From JAFGSI01 sp041287425 (GTDB taxonomy: Bacteria; Chloroflexota; Anaerolineae; Anaerolineales; Villigracilaceae): a stretch of 64,000 nt of DNA. The notes under the pieces are model-generated. The model saw nothing but the letters and a program-made list of their open reading frames with translations. It was not told the DNA's origin and searched no databases. The stretch covers positions 62,001-126,000 of the forward strand of contig JBEULG010000004.1 in NCBI GenBank assembly GCA_041287425.1, written 5' to 3'. Made by a program: the position numbers and the translations under genes. Below are positions 47,293 to 55,223 of the stretch, piece by piece; position 1 is the first letter of the stretch; each line of letters begins with the position of its first letter.

Positions 47293-47997
47293 ATGCCCGT
47301 CACCAACCAGACCATCCGCGCCCGACGCCGCGCCGCCCGCGCCCGACGCGCCGTTCGCAACCGCATCATCGTCGGCACGATCATGTTCGTTTTCCTTGCC
47401 TTCTTCGCCTGGTTGATTCTGGCGGCCCAGGCCGATAGAAGGGCGGCTCTGAATCAGACTGCCACAGCCCTCGGCCCGACGGCTCATGCCATGCAATGGT
47501 CGTCCCCGCCCGAAATGACCATCGATGTGAACAAGCACTACACCGCCACCATCGTCCTGGCCAAAGGCGGCGAAATCGTGCTGGAACTCTATCCTCAACA
47601 CGCGCCGCAAACGGTCAACAACTTTGTCTTCCTCGCCCGCCAGGGATTCTACGACGGCACCACCTTCCACCGCGTCATCCCCGGCTTCGTAGCCCAGGGC
47701 GGCGACCCGACCGGCACCGGCGCCGGCACGCCCGGTTACTTCATCCCCAACGAAGACAACCAACTGACCTTCGCCGAGCCGGGCATGCTGGCTATGGCCA
47801 ATTCGGGCCGCGATCGCAACGGCTGCCAGTTCTTCATCACCTACACGCCGCAGGAAAGATTGAACGGCAGTTATACCATCTTCGGCAAGGTCATCGAGGG
47901 CATGGAGGTCCTCAATGGCCTGACGCCGCGCGATCCCGATGCCGCCCCCACGCAGGCCGGCGATGTGATCGAGACCATCCTCATCGAAGAAGAGTGA
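47293..47997 (+). CDS. Membrane-anchored peptidyl-prolyl cis-trans isomerase (cyclophilin)
   Basis: A 234-residue protein with a very basic N-terminus (RARRRAARARRAVRNR), one transmembrane helix (about 26-46) and an extracytoplasmic cyclophilin domain. The catalytic Arg is in FHRVIPGFVAQGGDP and the substrate-binding segment is GMLAMANSG with NGCQFFI. It probably helps fold secreted proteins. The start at 47293 has GGAGG eight bases upstream. It ends before a terminator shared with nrdJ. Confidence 0.93.
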   Translation: MPVTNQTIRARRRAARARRAVRNRIIVGTIMFVFLAFFAWLILAAQADRRAALNQTATALGPTAHAMQWSSPPEMTIDVNKHYTATIVLAKGGEIVLELYPQHAPQTVNNFVFLARQGFYDGTTFHRVIPGFVAQGGDPTGTGAGTPGYFIPNEDNQLTFAEPGMLAMANSGRDRNGCQFFITYTPQERLNGSYTIFGKVIEGMEVLNGLTPRDPDAAPTQAGDVIETILIEEE

Positions 47998-48028
47998 ACC
48001 GGCCGCATCGTCCCTGCCTGCAAAAAAG

Positions 48029-48070
48029 AAATGCTGGCCGTCCTGTGAACGGGGCGGCCAGCATTTTCAG
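48029..48070. terminator. Bidirectional terminator between the cyclophilin and nrdJ genes
   Basis: A perfect 12-bp stem AAATGCTGGCCG/CGGCCAGCATTT (48029-48040 with 48055-48066) is flanked by an A-tract on the left and Ts on the right, and serves two convergent genes. Confidence 0.85.
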
Positions 48071-48082
48071 CCCTCAAACCAA

Positions 48083-50731
48083 TCAGCACTCGCTGTAGCC
48101 GCAGGTGTAACACTTGCGGCAGCCTTCTTCATTGACCATCGTCGCCTCGCCGCACTCCGGGCACAGGTCGCCTGTGCGCAGCGCGGACTGACGCGCCGAC
48201 GCCGACGGAGAGGCGGCCTCCGCCTCCGGACGGTGACCGTTTCCCCCGCCCTCCTCTCCGGCAACGGCATGGGTGACGCCGCCTGTCAGATACTCATCTA
48301 ACACCTGCCCCACCCCATCGGGCAGCGAGCGGACACGGTTGCGCCCAAAGCCCAGCGAGCGGCCGCCGCCAATCCCCGACAACTGGCGCACCACTTCCGC
48401 CAGCCGGTCACGCGGCGGGATGGGCGAGGTCAGGCGAAGGATATACGAAATCAGCCGCCCAATCGCCTCCGAGACGGCGGCCGTCTCCGAACCGGCCTTG
48501 GAGGTGTTGATAAAAACCTCGAAGGGCTGCCCGCCGCCGTTCTCGTTGACGGTCACGAATGCCTTGCCCAGCGGCGTCTCGACCTGGAACGTGTGTCCAT
48601 GCAGGACGCGCGAGCGCGGTTTCTTGGCCTCCTGCCAGGCCGCAATCTGGGAGGCGATTTCTGCCGCCGAGACCGGCTTGGGCGGCGCGGCGGACGGCGC
48701 CCCAAACGGCAGGACGACCGGTTCAGGCGGCACGACAGACGACTCGGCTTTCTGTTTCTTTTGAGCCGTGGCGCGGGTCTCGAGCACCACCTTCTCGCGC
48801 GAACCGGTCACATAAACGGTCGTCCCCTTGCAGCCCAGTTCCCAGGCCAGCATGTAAGCCTGCGCCACATCCTCCACCGTAGCGCCCTCGGGAAAATTAA
48901 TCGTCTTGGAAAGCGAATTATCCACAAAGGCCTGCAAGGCAGCCTGCATACGCACGTGCTCCTCGGCGCTGATATCGCCTGCAACCACAAAGATTTCCCG
49001 GAGCGCCTCGGGCACCTCCGCCAATCCCTGACAGGTGCCGCGCTCCATCACTTGTTCAACGATGGCCTGCCGGTCTTTTGCCTCGATGCCGGCTTCTTTT
49101 AAAGAAGCCTCGAAGCGCGGGCTGGTATAGGTCAACTGCAAGTCGCGGCCCTTATCGTTGACATGCCGAATATAAGCCAGCGCGAAGACCGGCTCACAGC
49201 CATAGCCCTCGCAGCCCGCCACCGTGGCAATCGTCCCCGTCGGCGCAACCGTAGTCTGGGCTGCATTGCGGATGCCGAATTTCCTGATTTCCGCGCCCAC
49301 CGCCTCCCAATCGAGCGGCGGGCGGCCCCAATCGCGGCTGTAAGGGACAATCGAACGCGGCGGCTGCCAACGCAGGTCCTCCGGATCATAGATGCTGCCC
49401 TTGATCGCCGGAAATGGGCCGCGCTCGCGGGCCAGTTGCACGCTGGTCCGCATGGCATGATAGCGGATGAACTCCATCACCTGAGCGCCGAATTCCTGGC
49501 CGGCGGGTGACCCATAGCGCACGCCCACGTGATACATCAGGTCGGCCAGGCCCATGATGCCCAACCCAATGCGCCGCGCCCGATGAGCAGCCTCCTTCAA
49601 CTGCGGCACAGCCGGAACGTACGCGTTGACCTCCACCACGTCGTCCAGGAAACGGGTCGCCGTCTCCACGCTGCGGCGCAGCGTTTCCCAATCCACCGTT
49701 CCGTCGGGGCCGCAGTGTTCGTTCAGATTGACCGAACCCAGGCAGCAGTTCTCATAAGGGCCTAACCACTGTTCCCCGCACGGATTGGTCGATTCGAGCG
49801 GGTACAGGTGCGGCACGGGATTGGCGCGGTTGGCAGCGTCCAGGAAAAGCACGCCCGGCTCGCCGTTGTGATGCGCCTGGCGGACGATTTTCTCGAACAG
49901 TTCACGCGCCCGCACTGTCTTGTACACCTTGATAGGGATGCCTGCCTGGCGCGCCTGTTCGAGCGTGCCGTGAAAACCGCGATAGAGCGGCGAGGAAATA
50001 TCGGGGAAGACCAGGTCCCAATCGGCGTCGTCTTTGACCGCCTGCATGAAAGCATCGGTGATGCCCACCGAGATGTTGAAATTGGTGATGGCGTTCTCGT
50101 CGGTCTTGCAGGTGATGAATTCTTCGATGTCCGGATGGTCAACGCGCAGGACGCCCATGTTGGCGCCGCGCCGCGTCCCCCCCTGGGCAATCTCGCCGAA
50201 AGCGTGATCGTACACCCGCAGGAAGCCCACCGGACCCGTCGCCTGTCCGGCGGACGATTTGACGAAGGCGCCCTTCGGCCGCAGCCGCGAGAAGGAGAAG
50301 CCGTTTCCGCCGCCGGTCTGCTGGACGAGGGCGGCGTCGCGCAGGGTCTGGAAAATACCGGACGGGTCGCGTCCCATGTCGTCGGCAATCGGCAGCACGA
50401 AACAGGCCGCCAATTGCCCTAGTGGCGTCCCCGCGCCGGTGAAGGTGGGAGAATTGGGAAAGAACTTCTTGGATGTCAAGAGAAGATAGAATTCGCGCGC
50501 CCGCTCCAGCACCTCCCCACCCCATCGCTCCTCCGCCCTGGCAACATGGTAGGCCACCCGCCAAAACATTTCCTCGACCGTCTCGACCAGGTTGCCATCG
50601 TCGCCGCGGCGTACATAGCGTCGCAGCAACACCTGACGGGCGTTCTCCGTCAATTCCACCGAGGGCAAATCCGCCGGCAGGGGCGGCGTGGGCAAGAGAC
50701 CATGCTGAGAAGCGATGCTGGTTGTCACCAT
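48083..50731 (-). CDS. nrdJ: Adenosylcobalamin-dependent (class II) ribonucleotide reductase
   Basis: An 882-residue enzyme making deoxyribonucleotides with a B12 radical, independent of oxygen. NPCGE (Cys near 318) and ENCCLGSVNL mark the active site; TTVAPTGTIATVAGCEGYGCEP is the phosphate-binding region. The C-terminal part has a TSCPD-like domain (FVTVNENGGGQPFEVF), and the end is zinc-ribbon like (CPECG, CYTCG) with a terminal YSEC redox tail. The start at 50731 has AGGAG nine bases upstream. It lies 131 bases downstream of nrdR. Confidence 0.95.
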   Translation of the reverse strand: MVTTSIASQHGLLPTPPLPADLPSVELTENARQVLLRRYVRRGDDGNLVETVEEMFWRVAYHVARAEERWGGEVLERAREFYLLLTSKKFFPNSPTFTGAGTPLGQLAACFVLPIADDMGRDPSGIFQTLRDAALVQQTGGGNGFSFSRLRPKGAFVKSSAGQATGPVGFLRVYDHAFGEIAQGGTRRGANMGVLRVDHPDIEEFITCKTDENAITNFNISVGITDAFMQAVKDDADWDLVFPDISSPLYRGFHGTLEQARQAGIPIKVYKTVRARELFEKIVRQAHHNGEPGVLFLDAANRANPVPHLYPLESTNPCGEQWLGPYENCCLGSVNLNEHCGPDGTVDWETLRRSVETATRFLDDVVEVNAYVPAVPQLKEAAHRARRIGLGIMGLADLMYHVGVRYGSPAGQEFGAQVMEFIRYHAMRTSVQLARERGPFPAIKGSIYDPEDLRWQPPRSIVPYSRDWGRPPLDWEAVGAEIRKFGIRNAAQTTVAPTGTIATVAGCEGYGCEPVFALAYIRHVNDKGRDLQLTYTSPRFEASLKEAGIEAKDRQAIVEQVMERGTCQGLAEVPEALREIFVVAGDISAEEHVRMQAALQAFVDNSLSKTINFPEGATVEDVAQAYMLAWELGCKGTTVYVTGSREKVVLETRATAQKKQKAESSVVPPEPVVLPFGAPSAAPPKPVSAAEIASQIAAWQEAKKPRSRVLHGHTFQVETPLGKAFVTVNENGGGQPFEVFINTSKAGSETAAVSEAIGRLISYILRLTSPIPPRDRLAEVVRQLSGIGGGRSLGFGRNRVRSLPDGVGQVLDEYLTGGVTHAVAGEEGGGNGHRPEAEAASPSASARQSALRTGDLCPECGEATMVNEEGCRKCYTCGYSEC

Positions 50732-50800
50732 GACGGTTATCTCCTCATTGTTGCTGGGAATTCGGTAAAAAAGAAACCAGGCCAAGAAATCTGGGCCCGC

Positions 50801-50855
50801 AAAAAAAAGAACGTGTTTCTACGCCAGGCCCGCAAGGCACAGACGATCCACGTTC
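50801..50855 (-). terminator. Possible terminator/attenuator between nrdR and nrdJ
   Basis: On the minus strand GAACGTG (50855-50849) pairs with CACGTTC (50815-50809) and is followed by eight Ts. The loop is long (33 bases), so efficiency is uncertain; partial read-through into nrdJ would be needed if the two share a promoter. Confidence 0.5.
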
Positions 50856-50862
50856 GCTCTAT

Positions 50863-51318
50863 TTATTTTTTATCTTCTAACAAACGGTCAATTTCGTCGC
50901 GCAGGGCGTGCAAATCGTCCAGCCGCAAATAGACGATTGCATAACGGATATACGCAATTTGATCCACTTCTTTAAGGCCGGCGATGACCAAGTCGCCCAC
51001 TGCCCGCGAGGAGACCTCTGCCTTGCCCATCTTCTGCAACTCGGTCTCCACCGTACCGACCAGCCGTTCGATGTCCGCTGCCGAGACCGGCCGCTTGGCA
51101 CATGCGATTCGAATGCCGCGCATCAACTTCTCGCGGTCGAACTCCTCGCGCGTCCCGTCTTGTTTGATAATCAGGGGAGTGGCCAGAATCGGGCGCTCAT
51201 AACTGCTGAAGCGCTGCTTGCACTTCAGGCATTCCCGCCGCCGACGAATACCGCCATGGCTATCGCGGGCCGTATCGATTACCTTGGTGTCATTGTGATT
51301 GCAATAAGGACAACGCAT
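50863..51318 (-). CDS. nrdR: Transcriptional repressor NrdR
   Basis: A 151-residue repressor of ribonucleotide reductase genes that senses ATP/dATP. An N-terminal zinc ribbon (Cys 3, 6, 30, 33; MRCPYC, ECLKC) is followed by an ATP-cone (LIIKQDGTREEFDREKLMRGI). The conserved MRCPYC start at 51318 was chosen; the frame is open to 51360 but that extension runs through an operator-like palindrome. No Shine-Dalgarno is obvious. It lies upstream of nrdJ on the same strand and behind three phased palindromes. Confidence 0.96.
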   Translation of the reverse strand: MRCPYCNHNDTKVIDTARDSHGGIRRRRECLKCKQRFSSYERPILATPLIIKQDGTREEFDREKLMRGIRIACAKRPVSAADIERLVGTVETELQKMGKAEVSSRAVGDLVIAGLKEVDQIAYIRYAIVYLRLDDLHALRDEIDRLLEDKK

Positions 51319-51353
51319 ATCGAAAAGGTCCGGTGTTTTTAGAACAAATGTAG

Positions 51354-51431
51354 CCGCCATATATGGGGGTCTTGATTATCAGATACCCTAAATATGGGGC
51401 TATCATGACAGGATTCTAACATATTTGTTAG
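51354..51431 (-). promoter_or_regulatory. Three NrdR-box-like palindromes spaced 31 bp
   Basis: Sites at 51354-51369 (core CCATATATGG), 51385-51400 (CCCTAAATATGGGG, imperfect) and 51416-51431 (CTAACATATTTGTTAG) have centres at 51361.5, 51392.5 and 51423.5. Known NrdR boxes are 16-bp AT-cored palindromes in pairs about three helical turns apart. Here there are three; the third overlaps the -10 box. Confidence 0.7.
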
Positions 51432-51441
51432 GTGAGTGCAA
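51413..51441 (-). promoter_or_regulatory. Sigma-70 type promoter of nrdR
   Basis: On the minus strand TTGCAC (51441-51436) and TAGAAT (51418-51413) are 17 bases apart. The upstream palindrome (51416-51431) covers the -10 and most of the spacer, and two further palindromes lie in the early transcribed region. Confidence 0.7.
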
Positions 51442-51458
51442 GAGGACCGGCGGGGGAT

Positions 51459-52928
51459 TTATCTTAAATTTTTATCAGAGGCTGCCTTCTTGGCCGCCTG
51501 CCACAAAGTTTCCATCTCTTCGAGCGTCATCTCGGATAACTTGCGGCCCTGTTTTCTGGCCTGGCGCTCAATGTGAGCAAAACGTTGTTTGAAACGCAGA
51601 TTGGCCGCCCGCAGCGCCGACTCGGCGTCAACCTTCTTCCAGCGCGCCAGATTGACCAGGGCAAAGAACAAGTCGCCCAATTCATCTGCCAGCGCCTGAG
51701 GCTCTTCGGCCGCGCCCACCTCCCGGATTTCCTCGCCGATCTTATCCAGCACGCCGCCGATTTCGGGCCAGTCGAAACCGACTCGAGCAGCGCGCGCCTG
51801 ATATTCGAGCGCCTGGCTGAGCGCCGGCAGGGCCAGCGGGACGCCGTCCAGCAGACTCTTTTCTTCGTCCCCGTTTTCGGCGCGCTCGGCAGCCTTGATG
51901 TTTTCCCAGTTCGTCAGCACGCCCTCGACCCCCTCTACCTGCACATCACCAAAGACATGCGGATGGCGGCGGATAATCTTGGCACGAATTCCTTTGAGCA
52001 CTTTCGCCATGTCAAACTCCCCCTCTTCGCTGGCGATCTGGGCATGCAGCACGATTTGAAGCAGCAAGTCGCCGAATTCCTCGGCCATTTTGTCGGCGTC
52101 GCCCGAGTCGATGGCCGCCAGTGCCTCGTAGGCCTCCTCGAGCAAGTGAGGACGCAGGCTGGCATGGGTCTGTTCGCGATCCCAGGGGCAGCCGTTGGGG
52201 GCGCGCAGGGCGGCAACGACTTCCTGAAAGGCCTCGAAGGAGGTGCCCGCCTCGAGCGGCGGCAGGTAGAGAGCCGTCAGCAGGCCGATGTGCGGACTGC
52301 GGTCGATGGCGTAGAGCGGCACCGCCTCGATTCGCTCCTGGGCGGTTCCCGCGGCGTGGACCAGGCGGACGGGGTGTTCGTCTGGATAGACGGCGGTGAG
52401 GGTCATTTTGACTTCGGCGGCCACCAGCCGCGAGTAGATTTGGGCAATCAGGGCGGGGGCGTCAGGGGGAAACGGTGGAAGGTGGCTCTGGCTCAGTTCG
52501 ATGGCATCCATCAAGATGAGCCGCGGGAAGGGATCCAGGCCCAGGGCAGCGCAAACCGGCTCGAGGAAGGAAAGCCCGCTGACGACGCGCAGCGGCAGGC
52601 CCTCGCTCCGCGCCCGGCGGGCGATTTCAGGGACGGTGGCTTCGGCCACGAAGGGGTCGCCGGGGACAGCGTAAAGGACGCCCTGCGGCCGGCGGCCCAG
52701 TTCGAGCACTTTTTCGACGATGGCCGCATAGACGGCGTTGAAATCGTCGCCGGTCTCGTACAGATGGTCGAACGAATTCACATCGACTCCAGCCGGCAGG
52801 CTGCCAGCCGTAGGATGTTGTCGCGTGCGCAGCCAGATTTCGTCTGCGCTGTTGAGCACCTCCCAGGCCTGACGGGTCAGCAGAGACGGGTCGCCAGGGC
52901 CGAGACCGAGCAAAGTGATTCCAGGCAT
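51459..52928 (-). CDS. mazG: MazG nucleotide pyrophosphohydrolase fused to a tetrapyrrole-methylase-like domain
   Basis: A 489-residue YabN-type fusion. Residues 1 to about 225 are a SAM-dependent tetrapyrrole methylase-like domain (ITLLGLGPGDPSLLT, YAVPGDPFVAE). From about 230 there are two MazG domains (CPWDREQTHASLRPHLLEEAYE, and EIREVGAAEEPQALADELGDLFFALVN) with EExxE and ExxD metal ligands. It cleaves NTPs/dNTPs to NMPs, probably house-cleaning the pool fed by the adjacent nrdJ. The role of the methylase part is unknown in this family. Confidence 0.93.
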   Translation of the reverse strand: MPGITLLGLGPGDPSLLTRQAWEVLNSADEIWLRTRQHPTAGSLPAGVDVNSFDHLYETGDDFNAVYAAIVEKVLELGRRPQGVLYAVPGDPFVAEATVPEIARRARSEGLPLRVVSGLSFLEPVCAALGLDPFPRLILMDAIELSQSHLPPFPPDAPALIAQIYSRLVAAEVKMTLTAVYPDEHPVRLVHAAGTAQERIEAVPLYAIDRSPHIGLLTALYLPPLEAGTSFEAFQEVVAALRAPNGCPWDREQTHASLRPHLLEEAYEALAAIDSGDADKMAEEFGDLLLQIVLHAQIASEEGEFDMAKVLKGIRAKIIRRHPHVFGDVQVEGVEGVLTNWENIKAAERAENGDEEKSLLDGVPLALPALSQALEYQARAARVGFDWPEIGGVLDKIGEEIREVGAAEEPQALADELGDLFFALVNLARWKKVDAESALRAANLRFKQRFAHIERQARKQGRKLSEMTLEEMETLWQAAKKAASDKNLR

Positions 52929-52959
52929 AGGCTCATCCTAATGAGGAAGAATTTGTCTT

Positions 52960-53152
52960 ATATTCCTTTGACCGCCGAGGGCTTTTCTCGACGGCCTCCG
53001 CGTCATGGCGGTGATTCCCAAGGCAGAGAAAACAAACTTACCGCAGAGCATGCGGCGAGCAGCGTGTATGTTTCATCTACACTCCGTGTTCGCCGCGCAT
53101 CCGCGGTAAGGATTGTCTCTCCGCAGGCAGGCTGCAGTCAGCGCGCGGAGAT
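52960..53152. repeat. Spacer with large imperfect inverted repeats (ACCGC words)
   Basis: The 227-base gap between mazG and rpsI holds no gene. The main element, 53038-53109, pairs TTACCGC with GCGGTAA at its ends, then CGGCGA with TCGCCG and GTGTA with TACAC inside. A second stem is CTCCGC (53119-53124) with GCGGAG (53145-53150). A third, CCGCC/GGCGG, lies at about 52972-53012. No T-run is attached. This is the same style as the ACACAAAGG element at 931-1018 but with other words. Confidence 0.6.
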
Positions 53153-53155
53153 GGA

Positions 53156-53551
53156 TTAACGCTTGGTATAGGTCGGGGCCTTGCGGGCGCGTTTGAGGCC
53201 GGGTTTCTTGCGTTCCTTGATGCGCGCATCGCGGGTCAGCAAACCGAACTTGCGCATGGCCGGCACCAGATTGGGATCCATCTTGACCAGGGCGCGCGCC
53301 AGGCCCAGCACCACCGCGTCGGTCTGGCCGCTGACGCCGCCGCCTTTGACCAGGACGGTCACATCGAAAGACTTGGCGTCTTGGCCGGCAGCCGCGAAGG
53401 GGCGCAGAACGGCTTCCAGGTCGCCCAGGCGGGTGAAATAGGCTTGCGCCTCCTTGTCGTTGACGATGAATTTGCCCGACCCGCTCATCAGGCGCACGCG
53501 AGCGACGCTTTCCTTGCGGCGGCCAATCCCTTCAAAGTATTGCACAGACAT
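53156..53551 (-). CDS. rpsI: 30S ribosomal protein S9
   Basis: uS9 of the small subunit, 131 residues. It begins YFEGIGRRKESVARVRL and ends in the invariant basic tail (KKPGLKRARKAPTYTKR) that reaches the P-site tRNA. LVKGGGVSGQTDAVVLGLARAL is typical. It is the last gene of the long ribosomal transcript, 12 bases after rplM, with AGGAG upstream of the ATG. Confidence 0.98.
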   Translation of the reverse strand: MSVQYFEGIGRRKESVARVRLMSGSGKFIVNDKEAQAYFTRLGDLEAVLRPFAAAGQDAKSFDVTVLVKGGGVSGQTDAVVLGLARALVKMDPNLVPAMRKFGLLTRDARIKERKKPGLKRARKAPTYTKR

Positions 53552-53563
53552 ATCCTTGCTCCT

Positions 53564-54004
53564 TTAGGCTACCTTTTGCGGGTTCTGGGCTGTGTGCGGA
53601 TGCTCCGCCTCGCCATAGACTTTCAGTCGTTTCATTAGGTGACGACCGAACTTGTTGTGCGGGAGCATGCCCCACACCGCTGCCCGGATCACGCGGTCCG
53701 GATATTTTTCCAGCAAATCGCGCAGGTTGATGGCTTTCAGACCGCCCGGATAGCCCGAATGACGGTAGTACATCTTCTCGGTCAATTTGGTGCTGGAGCG
53801 CGTACCGGTCACCGTAATGTGGCGGGCGTTGATGACCACCACGTAGTCGCCCACGCCGACGCCGGGGGTGAAAGTCGGTTTGTGCTTGCCCAGCAGCAAA
53901 GCCGCGATGCGGCTGGCCAGGCGGCCCAGATTCTGACCGGCGGCATCCACCAGCAACCACTGGGGTTGGATCTCAGCAGCCTTGGGATAGTAAGATTTGT
54001 ACAC
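53564..54004 (-). CDS. rplM: 50S ribosomal protein L13
   Basis: uL13 of the large subunit, 146 residues. WLLVDAAGQNLGRLASRIAALL, YRHSGYPGGLK and AVWGMLPHNKFGR are the family hallmarks. The start is a GTG at 54004 with GGAGA seven bases upstream. The rplM-rpsI pair is attached to the alpha operon through truA. Confidence 0.98.
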   Translation of the reverse strand: MYKSYYPKAAEIQPQWLLVDAAGQNLGRLASRIAALLLGKHKPTFTPGVGVGDYVVVINARHITVTGTRSSTKLTEKMYYRHSGYPGGLKAINLRDLLEKYPDRVIRAAVWGMLPHNKFGRHLMKRLKVYGEAEHPHTAQNPQKVA

Positions 54005-54032
54005 TTTCGTCTCTCCAAACGTTCAGACTAAT

Positions 54033-54773
54033 TCAAGCCAGATGATCGTAGCGGACCTCGAGCAGCGTCAGCCCGCAGGCGGGTGCCAGGCCGGCCAAGG
54101 GAACCTGTTCTCCGGTTTCGAGCGCCTGCTGCAGCCTCTCCACCGAGAGGCGGCCCTGTCCGACGGCGACTTGCAAATAGACCAGGCGGCGCACCATGCG
54201 GTACAGGAAAGCATTTGCTTCGATTTCGAAGGTCCACTCGTCGCCGTCCTGCCGCCAGGCGGCGGCGTGGACGGTGCGCACGCTGCTGCCTCCGGCTCGG
54301 GGCGGGGCGCCGAAGGCGGCAAAATTGCGGCTGCCTGGCCAGAGTTCGGCCAGGGGGGTCAGGTCGGCGACGGGGGGCCAAACGCGCCAGGCGTAGCGTT
54401 CCCGCAGAGGGTCGCGAAGGGGCTGGAGGAACAGCCGGTAGCGGTAGCGGCGGGCGGAGGCATCGAAGCGGGGGTGGAAGTCGTCGTCCACAGCCCGCAG
54501 GCTGCGGACGGCCAAATCGGGCGGCAGGTTGGCGTTCAAGGCCTGGAGCAAGTCATCCGGGCTGTGACGCCAATCCAGGTCGAAAGCCGCCACCTGACCG
54601 CTGGCGTGGACGCCGCTGTCGGTGCGCCCGGCCAGCAGGATAGACCTGCCCTTCCAGCCAATCCGGCGCAGTGCGTTTTCGAGTTCACCCTGGACGGTGC
54701 GGCCGCCTCCCTGCCGCTGACTGCCCGCGAAACAGGTGCCGTCGTACGCAACGATCATCTGGTAACGTGCCAT
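54033..54773 (-). CDS. truA: tRNA pseudouridine synthase A
   Basis: A 246-residue enzyme forming pseudouridine at positions 38-40 of tRNA anticodon arms. The catalytic Asp lies in AGRTDSGVHASGQ, and YDGTCFAGSQRQGGGRTVQGELE is the conserved N-terminus. RMVRRLVYLQVAVGQG near the C-terminus is also typical. It lies between rplQ and rplM, as in many Gram-positive alpha clusters. The ATG at 54773 has no strong ribosome site. Confidence 0.96.
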   Translation of the reverse strand: MARYQMIVAYDGTCFAGSQRQGGGRTVQGELENALRRIGWKGRSILLAGRTDSGVHASGQVAAFDLDWRHSPDDLLQALNANLPPDLAVRSLRAVDDDFHPRFDASARRYRYRLFLQPLRDPLRERYAWRVWPPVADLTPLAELWPGSRNFAAFGAPPRAGGSSVRTVHAAAWRQDGDEWTFEIEANAFLYRMVRRLVYLQVAVGQGRLSVERLQQALETGEQVPLAGLAPACGLTLLEVRYDHLA

Positions 54774-54777
54774 TGCC

Positions 54778-54830
54778 AGCGATTAGACTGACAAGCGATA
54801 ACGGAGGCCTGACGAGCGATTCTCGATTCC
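54778..54830. repeat. Iterated short word AGCGAT
   Basis: AGCGATTAGAC, AGCGATAACGG and AGCGATTCTCG follow one another in the spacer between rplQ and truA, giving three AGCGAT units in about 45 bases. Confidence 0.6.
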
Positions 54831-54832
54831 GT

Positions 54833-55216
54833 TCACTCTTCGACCAGTTCGAGCAAAACCATCTCGGCCTTGTCGCCGAAGCGCGGCCCCAATTTGAGCA
54901 CACGCGTGTAGCCGCCATTGCGGCCGGCAAAACGCGGTGCGATTTCGTCGAATAATTTCTTGATGACCGCGTTGCTGTTGTTGCCCAGGCGGGCCGCAAC
55001 CAGCCGGCGCGCGGCCACTTTCTGGGCATCATCGGCCTCCTGAATGCTGCGCGCCAGCGTGATCATCTTCTCGGCCTCGCCGCGAATGGCGGCGGCCTTG
55101 GCCTGGGTAGTGCGGATGCGTTCGTAGATAAATAATTGTTTGATCAGGTTGCGGCGCAGAGCGAGGCGCGCGCCCTTGGTACGGTTGAGTTTATGACCAG
55201 CCACTTGGTGTCGCAT
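54833..55216 (-). CDS. rplQ: 50S ribosomal protein L17
   Basis: bL17 of the large subunit, 127 residues. It begins MRHQVAGHKLNRTKGARLALRRNLIKQLF, and GGYTRVLKLGPRFGDKAEMVLLELVE closes it. The length is normal. It follows rpoA by seven bases, the universal order of the bacterial alpha operon. Confidence 0.98.
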   Translation of the reverse strand: MRHQVAGHKLNRTKGARLALRRNLIKQLFIYERIRTTQAKAAAIRGEAEKMITLARSIQEADDAQKVAARRLVAARLGNNSNAVIKKLFDEIAPRFAGRNGGYTRVLKLGPRFGDKAEMVLLELVEE

Positions 55217-55223
55217 TGCTACA

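Noticed and set aside
51318..51360. Start of nrdR at the upstream in-frame codon (51360)
   Set aside because: The extension runs through an operator-like palindrome and is absent from the family, whose proteins begin MRCPYC.
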